Assembly: GCA_026648125.1 (NCBI GenBank)
Contig: JAPKGD010000034.1
Coordinates: forward strand, 1-9,200
DNA length: 9,200 bases
Direction: 5' to 3'
Origin: Bdellovibrionales bacterium
GTDB lineage: Bacteria > Bdellovibrionota > Bdellovibrionia > Bdellovibrionales > UBA1609
The position numbers and the translations under genes are program-made. The notes beneath the pieces are model-generated. The model worked only from the letters and a program-made list of their open reading frames with translations, was not told where the DNA came from and did no database searches. Numbering within the stretch: the first letter of the stretch is position 1; every line of letters begins with the position of its first letter. Positions 1 through 5,581 of this stretch are shown in pieces.

Positions 1-303
1 AAAGGCGCAAGATCGGGGTTCGTGACGACAACTTGACCCAAATAAAACACTCAGTTAACGATCGCCACGCGAGTCTAATTTCGCAGACTTCCCGATCCCA
101 AAATAGAAAACGGCAGACCTCGAACACGAGATCTGCCGTTTGAAAACCGGGAAGCAAATCGAGAAGCACAAAGAAGCAAACTCACGAAATCTCGCGAAAC
201 TTTTTGAAAGATTCGGCCGACGGGCTTCAGGGCCGATACGTTATTTCAAATACTTAGAACTGTTCGTTTTCTCGAAGACCGTGCTTGAAAAGCTCGGAAA
301 AAT
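1..303. other. Non-coding stretch left of the tRNA
   Basis: No convincing gene is visible here apart from the terminator listed separately at about 99-141. One plus-strand frame stays open from base 3 to 143. Its translation is rich in Arg, Ser, Asn and Gln, has no recognisable motif, and runs straight through the terminator hairpin, so I do not call it. Bases 142-303 are probably the 3' trailer of the tRNA transcript on the minus strand. The short complementary segments GATCGGG (11-17) and CCCGATC (91-97) are far apart and probably fortuitous. Confidence 0.5.
99..141 (-). terminator. Rho-independent terminator downstream of tRNA-Ser
   Basis: On the minus strand a 10-bp perfect stem (AAACGGCAGA against TCTGCCGTTT, bases 132-141 and 108-117) is extended by a mismatch and a further CTCG/CGAG stem closing a 4-nt loop. 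The hairpin is followed by the T-rich tail TTTTCTATTTTGG. The plus strand has no T-run after the hairpin, so termination is predicted for minus-strand transcripts. It is the first terminator downstream of the tRNA-Ser gene, and probably also of the cytochrome pair further upstream. Confidence 0.8.
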
Positions 304-394
304 TGGCGGAGAGGGTGGGATTCGAACCCACGAGACGGTTTTGCCGTCTACTCGATTTCGAATCGAGCGCCTTCGGCCACTCGGCCACCTCTCC
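304..394 (-). tRNA. tRNA-Ser(CGA)
   Basis: The minus strand reads as a class II tRNA of 91 nt including a genome-encoded CCA (304-306). The acceptor arms GGAGAGG (388-394) and CCTCTCC (308-314) pair perfectly. The anticodon stem CTCGA/TCGAG closes the loop TTCGAAA, giving anticodon CGA at 358-360, which reads UCG. A long variable arm (GACGG/CCGTC stem) is typical of tRNA-Ser. The T arm is GTGGG-TTCGAAT-CCCAC. The gene starts 37 nt past the stop codon of the cytochrome c gene on the same strand, with no terminator between them. Confidence 0.96.
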
Positions 395-423
395 GGACTT
401 TGAGTCTACTAGGTAAGTGAAGT

Positions 424-452
424 CGTTTACTTTATCTGTAGGCCCCGTTCAA
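424..452 (-). promoter_or_regulatory. Possible sigma70-type promoter for tRNA-Ser
   Basis: On the minus strand TTGAAC (447-452, 4/6 match to the -35 consensus) lies 17 nt from TAAACG (424-429, 3/6 match to the -10 consensus). This would start transcription a little over 20 nt before the mature tRNA 5' end. The elements overlap the 3' end of the cytochrome c gene. The match is weak, and read-through from the cytochrome genes is an alternative source of the tRNA. Confidence 0.22.
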
Positions 453-791
453 GCGCGCTCTTGACGCGCGAGCCAAAGGCCAACTTGGTTGGAGCGAGCT
501 AAAGTAGACGGCAAGGTCTTCCATGTCCCGATCAGACAGCGTTCCCGCCATAGGAGCCATAAGAGGGTCCACCCTTCGACCAGCCTTGAAGTCTTGAAGC
601 TGCTTCAGCAAATAGTCCTTTTTTTGCCCCGCTAAATTAGGCCAAAGAGGATTTTGGCTAACACCCTTTTCACCATGACAAGCGGCACAGGTGACAGCGA
701 GCTTTTTAGCCCGTTCAATTTGGGCCTCTGTATTTGCAAAAGCGGGAAGCGAAGAAATCAGAACTGTTATTAAAATTAAAACCTGTTTCAT
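432..791 (-). CDS. Periplasmic class I cytochrome c (c553-like), mono-haem
   Basis: A 119-residue product begins with a signal peptide (short positive N-terminus, hydrophobic core, probable cleavage after AFA near residue 19). It carries one haem-attachment motif, CAACH (residues 35-39), followed by GEKG as in c553-type cytochromes. The region after it (WPNLAGQ, then MAPMAG with a candidate axial Met near residue 81, then LSDRDMEDLAVYF) fits the same family. This is a small periplasmic electron carrier. Two ATG codons are adjacent. The Shine-Dalgarno AAGGAG (797-802) is only 2 nt from the first (794) but 5 nt from the second (791), so I prefer 791. About 18 residues after the cytochrome fold form a basic tail (LARASRARLNGAYR) of unknown role. 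The gene follows the haem-barrel gene closely and is probably translationally coupled to it. Confidence 0.9.
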   Translation of the reverse strand: MKQVLILITVLISSLPAFANTEAQIERAKKLAVTCAACHGEKGVSQNPLWPNLAGQKKDYLLKQLQDFKAGRRVDPLMAPMAGTLSDRDMEDLAVYFSSLQPSWPLARASRARLNGAYR

Positions 792-796
792 CATAG

Positions 797-802
797 CTCC
801 TT
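797..802 (-). promoter_or_regulatory. Ribosome binding site of the cytochrome c gene
   Basis: AAGGAG on the minus strand begins one base after the TGA stop (804-806) of the upstream barrel gene. Ribosomes ending the barrel gene would be released directly over this site, which supports translational coupling. Its spacing favours the second of two tandem ATG codons. Confidence 0.6.
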
Positions 803-803
803 A

Positions 804-2024
804 TCAAATACCAATACTCAACACGGCCCAAGCGGCGCCCACGGCTCCGACTTTAGTGCCTTTTGCTTCGGTCGGATGGCCAGCCTCTGCGGATTCAACC
901 CGCACCAGAGCCCACATGAGGGGACCAAAAACATATTTTGCTCCCAGGCCATGTCTCTCGTAAGCATCCGATGGAAAATCACGGTTCAACTCAAGACGGT
1001 CATACCTATAAACCAATTGAAGACGTGCGCTTAAATCCCAGTTGGCTTGAAAAAGCACGCCTTGCGATTCGCTGTTGGTCACTTGTGCACCATAGCCCGT
1101 CGAATCTGTGACAAAGCTCTGCACGAATGATCCATTCCAATTTTTGGCTCGCGCAAACTCGGCCATGAGTGTGAGGGGCACGCGATTTCCTGTGGAGCGA
1201 TGAAGGGACCACATTGCATAAACAGATCCAGCGCTCGGAGGCTGCTTGTTGAGTTCCTCTTCATGATAACTTCCACTCGCCCCGATCATCACAGGCCAGG
1301 ATCTCGCCATAAAGCGAACATTGGCCAGAGCACCCCAAAGGGTGGCTTGGTTGTTGGCCAATTGACCTTGGTTCTTTTGTCCGTTGACCCCACTCAAATC
1401 ATAGTGAAACCGATCTCCCAGATTTCCACTGAGCATTGCTCCCGTTTCAAAGCCCGTGTTCCACGAAGTATTGGTTTGAATGCGAACATAGGGACGATGC
1501 TCATCAAACATCAAACCAAAAGGAGGGATAAATCGGCCTAAAACAACATACTGAGGGAGCCAACCGGGCGCACTATCATCACGAATCATCCAGCGCACAT
1601 ACATATGTCGAGGGCCCGAGTTAAATCCGCCCAAGTTATGTTCAGCGACCAATCGCACTTCCGCGGACTCACTGCTCAATGGGACAAGCGGAAGACTTGC
1701 GTAAATGTTGGCGGCCATAATTCCCATACCGCCTCGGCCAGAAGTATGACGTTCGGGAATATAATAAAGGCCTTTGATGTCTGCGCCCGCGTATTCCTGC
1801 TTTGAAAACGCACTTAATTTAAACTCGCCTGCCCCATAGTATTTTCCATTCATATTCTTGGGGCCCCCACCGGCGGGCGAGTAATGACATTGGGTACACC
1901 GATTTTGACCTATTTTAAGGGCATACTCGGGGCGGGCCTGAGCAATAGCCGGCAAAAGTAGGACTGACCAAAATAGCGTAAACCTTAGAAATTTTACCTG
2001 GTTTACCCGACGAAACCTGCGCAT
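804..2024 (-). CDS. Outer-membrane beta-barrel-like protein with an N-terminal c-type haem motif
   Basis: The 406-residue product has a signal peptide (basic start, hydrophobic segment at about 13-26, probable cleavage after AQA at 30). A single haem-attachment motif CTQCH follows at residues 43-47, then a Gly/Pro-rich linker and a 'NGKYYGAGEF' stretch. The remainder, about 90-406, alternates polar and aromatic/hydrophobic residues with Gly/Asn/Asp turns (for example YVRWMIRDD, LQLVYRYDRLELN), as expected of a transmembrane beta-barrel. Length and composition fit a porin-like protein, although the last residue is Ile rather than the common Phe. ATG 2024 is preceded by GGAGAG at good spacing. 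I do not recognise a named family. The likely role is an outer-membrane protein carrying a periplasmic haem, perhaps passing electrons to or from the neighbouring cytochromes. The barrel assignment is from pattern only. Confidence 0.75.
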   Translation of the reverse strand: MRRFRRVNQVKFLRFTLFWSVLLLPAIAQARPEYALKIGQNRCTQCHYSPAGGGPKNMNGKYYGAGEFKLSAFSKQEYAGADIKGLYYIPERHTSGRGGMGIMAANIYASLPLVPLSSESAEVRLVAEHNLGGFNSGPRHMYVRWMIRDDSAPGWLPQYVVLGRFIPPFGLMFDEHRPYVRIQTNTSWNTGFETGAMLSGNLGDRFHYDLSGVNGQKNQGQLANNQATLWGALANVRFMARSWPVMIGASGSYHEEELNKQPPSAGSVYAMWSLHRSTGNRVPLTLMAEFARAKNWNGSFVQSFVTDSTGYGAQVTNSESQGVLFQANWDLSARLQLVYRYDRLELNRDFPSDAYERHGLGAKYVFGPLMWALVRVESAEAGHPTEAKGTKVGAVGAAWAVLSIGI

Positions 2025-2097
2025 ATAGCTCTCTCCATTGGCTACGATCTTGCTGCGATGTATAAGTCGCGCCGAATAAATAGCGAGGGCTTTGCCA
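2025..2097. promoter_or_regulatory. Divergent intergenic region between cytochrome genes
   Basis: This 73-nt gap separates two divergent genes that both encode haem proteins, so it must hold the starts of both transcripts or overlap them. It contains AT-rich patches (TATAAG at 2061-2066, AATAAATA at 2075-2082) that could serve as -10 elements, but no pair with a convincing -35 was found. GGAGAG on the minus strand serves the barrel gene, and GAGGG (2085-2089) on the plus strand serves the lipoprotein gene. Confidence 0.4.
2085..2089 (+). promoter_or_regulatory. Ribosome binding site deciding the tri-haem lipoprotein start
   Basis: GAGGG is the only Shine-Dalgarno-like stretch here. A stop codon in frame at 2077-2079 limits the possible starts to TTG at 2092 (2-nt spacing) and GTG at 2098 (8-nt spacing). 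The spacing supports GTG 2098. Confidence 0.5.
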
Positions 2098-3141
2098 GTG
2101 GTAAACCATAATTACTTCAAATCGATATTTTTTTGCATTTTGTCCGGCTTGTTTACGTTTCTCGCCGCCTGTGGGGGTGATGGCAAGCACCAGCCTGTAG
2201 ATAGCAATGTCTCCTCGGCGGTCAGCGGCGGATCAGCTGGCCCCGCAGTAGATTTTTCGGTGGCTAAAAGCATCCTTCAAAACCGCTGTGTTCGCTGCCA
2301 TGCCTCGGGCGAACTCAACTGGAATTCTAAAGAAAAGGCTGAAGCAGCGGCCAAAAGAGGCGCTATAACACGAGTTCTTTCAACAAATTATATGCCCCTA
2401 AAAGGCTCACCCGAATCGCAGGCCATCACCGATGGAGAGCGGGCACAGCTGCTGGCGTGGGCGAAGTCGGTTAATGGCTCCGCTGGTGCTGCGATCAGCG
2501 GTGCTAGTGCTGCAAATTCCCCTAATGTTATCCAAGACAGAAATTTGAGCGTGGCCTTTCAATGTATGGCCTGTCACGGTCCTAACGGGATATCCATCGC
2601 TGAGACTTTTCCGAATCTTGCTGGTCATGATCCACAGTACATTTTCAATCGGCTCACCGGATTTTTAAAAAAGGATGCTTCTGGCATTATGCCGGCTAAG
2701 CTTAATCAGATTTTTTCTGATAATGGCATTTTGATCTCTTACGACCCAGATGGTTCTGCTCAGATCAATGATGAGGGAAAATCGTTGCTTCAGTACCTTG
2801 CAAATTATTTTGGTTGGTATTCAGTTTCACAATCACCTGCCGAATTTACTCAACTTCGCGAAAAGCTCGATGAAAGCGCAAAAACAGAATATTTGGTAGG
2901 CAAAGAAGTGGTCACTCAGCGCTGTCTCGCTTGCCACCTGCAAAACAATTCACGTCCTATTGCTGGTGCTGCGATGATATTTGGGCAAAAGGCGAGCTAT
3001 TTAGCGGCTCGCCTTGAGGAATTCAGCAATGAAAGTGGCGGAACAGTGATGCCCGCCATCGTCAGCACTTTAAGCGAAGAGCAGAAAAAAGCCGTGGTTA
3101 CTTATTTAAGTTTGACTCACCCTGATCAGGCCCGAGAATAA
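2098..3141 (+). CDS. Tri-haem cytochrome c lipoprotein
   Basis: The product has 347 residues from GTG 2098. It starts with a lipoprotein signal (Lys8, hydrophobic run, lipobox LAAC with the lipidated Cys at 25), then a Gly/Ser-rich linker. Three c-type haem motifs follow: CVRCH (64-68), CMACH (156-160) and CLACH (276-280). Each is followed 30-45 residues on by a candidate axial Met in an 'MP' context (about 99, 198 and 318), so this is three cytochrome c domains in tandem. Domain 2 (CHGPNG, FPNLAG) and domain 3 resemble c553/c4-type folds. The protein is presumably anchored in a periplasm-facing membrane leaflet and relays electrons. It is divergent from the haem-barrel and cytochrome c genes and may share their pathway. 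No upstream ATG exists, because an in-frame TAA lies at 2077-2079. Its 3' end overlaps the convergent hydrolase gene by 44 nt. No enzyme domain is visible. Confidence 0.9.
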   Translation: MVNHNYFKSIFFCILSGLFTFLAACGGDGKHQPVDSNVSSAVSGGSAGPAVDFSVAKSILQNRCVRCHASGELNWNSKEKAEAAAKRGAITRVLSTNYMPLKGSPESQAITDGERAQLLAWAKSVNGSAGAAISGASAANSPNVIQDRNLSVAFQCMACHGPNGISIAETFPNLAGHDPQYIFNRLTGFLKKDASGIMPAKLNQIFSDNGILISYDPDGSAQINDEGKSLLQYLANYFGWYSVSQSPAEFTQLREKLDESAKTEYLVGKEVVTQRCLACHLQNNSRPIAGAAMIFGQKASYLAARLEEFSNESGGTVMPAIVSTLSEEQKKAVVTYLSLTHPDQARE

Positions 3142-4174
3142 ATTTTCGAGTTTCGCCAAAATCCATAACTGCGAACTGTTCGTCTGAAACTTTCAATTTC
3201 AATTTGGCTTCGGCAAGGTGTTTGGGCGGCTCATCGATTCCTTCATTGGTGAGCCGAAATGTTCCAAAGTGAACCCCAATAGAAACTTTTGAGTAGAGAT
3301 CAAGATGGGCTTGAACCGCCTCTTCAGGATTCATGTGATTATCCTTCATAAACCAACGGGGCTCATAAGCTCCGATGGGCAGTAGCGATACATCGATTTT
3401 GCCCAAGCGCTCACGGATCTCTTTGAAATGATAGGAATAGCCCGCATCCCCCGAATAATAGACCTGGCCCTTTGCATTTCTGATCACAAATCCACCCCAG
3501 AGGCTTTCAAACCGATCAAATAGACCCCGGCCAGACCAGTGCCGGGCAGGGGTAAAGATCAGTTGATGGCGGTCGTCGAGAGGGACCTGCTCCCACCAAT
3601 CCATTTCATTGACGTTCTCAAGACCAGACTGGCGAAGGAGATCTCCATCACCCATCGGCACAAAGAATTTCGGGCGATCTCTCTTAAACAAGTCCTTCAA
3701 CGTGGGTAAATCCAAATGGTCGTAATGATTATGGCTTACTAAAACCACATCAATTTTTGGCAACGACGAGAACTCAATGCCGGGCTTTCTCACTCGCTTT
3801 GGCCCAGCCCAACTCACCGGACTACATCTCTCTGAAAAAATAGGGTCCGTGAGGATATTTAGACCCTTTAGCTGAATGAGCATTGTGGCGTGATTGATAA
3901 AAGTTAAAACAACTTCGCCGTCGTTGACGGTGCTTGCAATTTGAGGACGCCCCTTGTTTTCAACTTCTTCTGGCCACGGCGTTCGATTGTTATAGATTTG
4001 CCATTTGAGAAATTGCCAAAAACTCTTTCCACTCTTGCCGCTGGGATTAAAAAATCTTTCTCCGTCAAAATGATCCGACTCTTTGATGGCAGTTGCCCGC
4101 TCAACAGGTGCAAACAAAAGTCCCAAACCCAAAAGCCAGCTGATAGAAAAAGTGAACTTACCCCCTGATCTCAT
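3098..4174 (-). CDS. Exported metallo-beta-lactamase-fold hydrolase, NAPE-PLD-like
   Basis: This 358-residue protein has an N-terminal signal peptide (hydrophobic segment at about 8-22, possible cleavage after ATA at 29). It shows the metal-binding signature of the metallo-beta-lactamase fold: H148-N-H150-Y-D152-H153, then H212 (ARHWS), D243 (GDAGYS) and H302 (VHFGTF). The block TDPIFSERCSPVSWAGPKR (109-127) and HMNPEEAVQAH are hallmarks of the N-acylphosphatidylethanolamine-hydrolysing phospholipase D group, so a two-zinc phosphodiesterase acting on a lipid or related phosphodiester is likely. The true bacterial substrate is unknown. ATG 4174 has the strong Shine-Dalgarno GGAGGT (4184-4189) at 9-nt spacing. 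All seven metal ligands are present. The last ~15 codons, beyond the conserved fold, overlap the convergent cytochrome gene. The gene appears monocistronic. Confidence 0.9.
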   Translation of the reverse strand: MRSGGKFTFSISWLLGLGLLFAPVERATAIKESDHFDGERFFNPSGKSGKSFWQFLKWQIYNNRTPWPEEVENKGRPQIASTVNDGEVVLTFINHATMLIQLKGLNILTDPIFSERCSPVSWAGPKRVRKPGIEFSSLPKIDVVLVSHNHYDHLDLPTLKDLFKRDRPKFFVPMGDGDLLRQSGLENVNEMDWWEQVPLDDRHQLIFTPARHWSGRGLFDRFESLWGGFVIRNAKGQVYYSGDAGYSYHFKEIRERLGKIDVSLLPIGAYEPRWFMKDNHMNPEEAVQAHLDLYSKVSIGVHFGTFRLTNEGIDEPPKHLAEAKLKLKVSDEQFAVMDFGETRKFILGPDQGESNLNK

Positions 4175-4368
4175 TCTGAGACGACCTCCGCTTCAAAAAA
4201 TATGACCTCTGACAGAAACTAACCTTTACCACAGCCTCATTCAAAGGTTGGTGCTTGCCCGGCTGGGGTGCGTCTTACAGTGAGACATAACAAGTCAAAA
4301 AATACTTCAAAAATTTATCAAAAGAGCCTGAATTTCCGATAGGATAGAGCAAGGAAGGACAAATTGAA
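4175..4368. promoter_or_regulatory. Divergent intergenic region: hydrolase and pilin operon promoters
   Basis: These 194 nt must hold the 5' regions of both the hydrolase (minus) and the pilin operon (plus). An A-rich tract (about 4289-4322) and TCCGATAG (4335-4342) precede the pilin Shine-Dalgarno (AAGGA, 4355-4359, 9 nt before ATG 4369). CCGATA resembles the -10 core of FliA/sigma28 promoters (GCCGATAA), but the -35 at the proper distance (TATCAAAA) matches poorly. No good sigma70 pair was found. Confidence 0.35.
4221..4249. repeat. Inverted repeat AACCTTT-N15-AAAGGTT
   Basis: Perfect 7-bp half-sites lie at 4221-4227 and 4243-4249, with a centre-to-centre distance of 22 bp, roughly two helical turns. 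The repeat sits 46-75 nt upstream of the hydrolase start codon, where a promoter or operator would be expected, and about 120 nt upstream of the pilin operon. It could be an operator for a dimeric regulator, but a 7-bp repeat can also occur by chance. Confidence 0.3.
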
Positions 4369-5580
4369 ATGTTAGCTGCATGTCGCTTTTATAGGTTTCC
4401 AAAAGCGATCCCCTTTGCTCGCGGCAGGGGCGGGTTCAGTTTGGTCGAGATTTTAGTTGCTCTGGCCATCATGGCCGCTGTCACCCTCGGTGTTTCCACG
4501 TTGATGACGTCTTTAAACCAACAGTACTACCGAGCCAATTTTACTCAAACTCTTGAAACATTACGGCAGGAAATCATTAACAATATTTCTGGAAGTGGAG
4601 CAGGGTTGGCGGGCACCGGTGGAGCCGGAGTGGCCGCTGCAAATATGGCCAATGACTCTTGGTTTCAGACGATGCAAAACAATGCGGAATTTGCATGTAT
4701 TTTAAATAATCAAACCTGTGCGGCGACAGGCTGGCTAAACATCTCACTTTGGGGGCCAGTCCAATTGGACGGCCTTGGCAATCCCACGCCCTATATCCCC
4801 GACATGGATAATGTAGCTGGCGCGGGTTTCGACCGCAACGGCTTACCGTGCACAACCTTTGATGGCACTGCCGGTGCCGGGAATAATGATTGCCCCATTC
4901 AGTATCAGATACAGGCCCGACTTCTCTGTGAAACTGGCGTTGCGAACTGCGTGAATCCCGCCGTGGAAATTCGCGCAAACCTAAACGTAAACGCTCCAGG
5001 AAATTTCTATCGACCGGATCAAACCAGATATAGTTTTGTAATGCGAAAGTCAGGCGGCTCAAGCCGATCGGTTTCGGTGGTGATCGCAGAAATTATCAGT
5101 ACTGCCGGGGGCGCAAACGAAGGCACGAGCCGGTGTAATCCAGGAAATTGGATTAGTCGAGGAGCTCGATTTGCCTGTGGTGGAGCCTGCGGAAATCTAT
5201 CCTGGCGCAGATTAGACGACCAGTTTGACTCGGTCCAAATTGCGGGAGCAGGAATTCGGTTTATGCCCGGTTACTGGACTTGCAACGTCACGGTCCCTGC
5301 GTGGAGCGTGAACCGTTTTGATATTCGACTGAATGTTGGTGCCGGGGTCAACGAAGCATCGGGCTTCGCTTCACGACCCAATTTTGCCTCAGGCACGGCC
5401 ACGGTGACTCAGGAATTTGCGGTCAATGATCCCAATGGCTTGGTTTATAATGTGGAATTTCGCTGTAGCACCGCCCCCATAGTTAGAGATTTTGCTTTTG
5501 GAATGTGGGGTGAGGGCCCAGGTGGTGTTTACTCTGAAACGACCCTTTCTGCTTTGCGATGCACGAGGAGACTCCCCTAA
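4369..5580 (+). CDS. Type IV prepilin-like protein, first of three paralogues
   Basis: The 403-residue product has a 22-residue basic leader ending in Gly, then FSLVEILVALAIMAAVTLGV. This is the prepilin peptidase site G22/F23 with the conserved Glu5 (E27) and the hydrophobic N-terminal helix. It is much longer than a typical major pilin (about 150 residues). A middle domain (about 97-245) carries cysteines at 110, 117, 161, 175, 187 and 194. After an NPGNW motif, the C-terminal domain (about 279-403) contains WRRLDD, GYWTC(305)NVTVPAWSV and a terminal LRC(398)TR. The same pattern recurs in the next two genes. It is probably assembled into a pilus or pseudopilus tip after cleavage and N-methylation, with disulfides formed in the periplasm. 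ATG 4369 has AAGGA at 9-nt spacing. The adjacent genes contain no assembly ATPase or PilC/PilQ homologue. It lacks the extra C-terminal cysteine loop seen in its two paralogues. Confidence 0.88.
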   Translation: MLAACRFYRFPKAIPFARGRGGFSLVEILVALAIMAAVTLGVSTLMTSLNQQYYRANFTQTLETLRQEIINNISGSGAGLAGTGGAGVAAANMANDSWFQTMQNNAEFACILNNQTCAATGWLNISLWGPVQLDGLGNPTPYIPDMDNVAGAGFDRNGLPCTTFDGTAGAGNNDCPIQYQIQARLLCETGVANCVNPAVEIRANLNVNAPGNFYRPDQTRYSFVMRKSGGSSRSVSVVIAEIISTAGGANEGTSRCNPGNWISRGARFACGGACGNLSWRRLDDQFDSVQIAGAGIRFMPGYWTCNVTVPAWSVNRFDIRLNVGAGVNEASGFASRPNFASGTATVTQEFAVNDPNGLVYNVEFRCSTAPIVRDFAFGMWGEGPGGVYSETTLSALRCTRRLP

Positions 5581-5581
5581 G

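Noticed and set aside
140..403. 87-codon plus-strand open frame ending in GGIRTHETVLPSTRFRIERLRPLGHLS
   Set aside because: This is the antisense translation of tRNA-Ser, a well-known false protein in databases. It also begins inside the terminator hairpin.
453..469. GCGCG/CGCGC hairpin near the 3' end of the cytochrome c gene, considered as a terminator
   Set aside because: It is inside the coding sequence, has only 5 bp of stem and no T-run follows on either strand.
2482..2975. 14-nt direct repeat GCTGGTGCTGCGAT at 2482-2495 and 2962-2975
   Set aside because: Both copies encode Ala/Gly-rich stretches (AGAA) in the same gene. Shared codon use explains the match.
4372..4383. LAAC near the N-terminus of the first pilin, resembling a lipobox
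   Set aside because: The Cys is at residue 5 with no hydrophobic signal segment before it. The prepilin site further on explains the N-terminus.
4577..5062. 161-codon minus-strand open frame inside the first pilin gene
   Set aside because: It lies wholly opposite a gene with clear prepilin and paralogue evidence. Its translation has low-complexity Arg/His/Ser content and no motif.
5492..5581. Upstream in-frame ATG extending the second pilin by 30 residues
   Set aside because: It would overlap the first pilin gene by 89 nt and add an unnatural leader. The ATG at 5582 gives a standard short prepilin leader.
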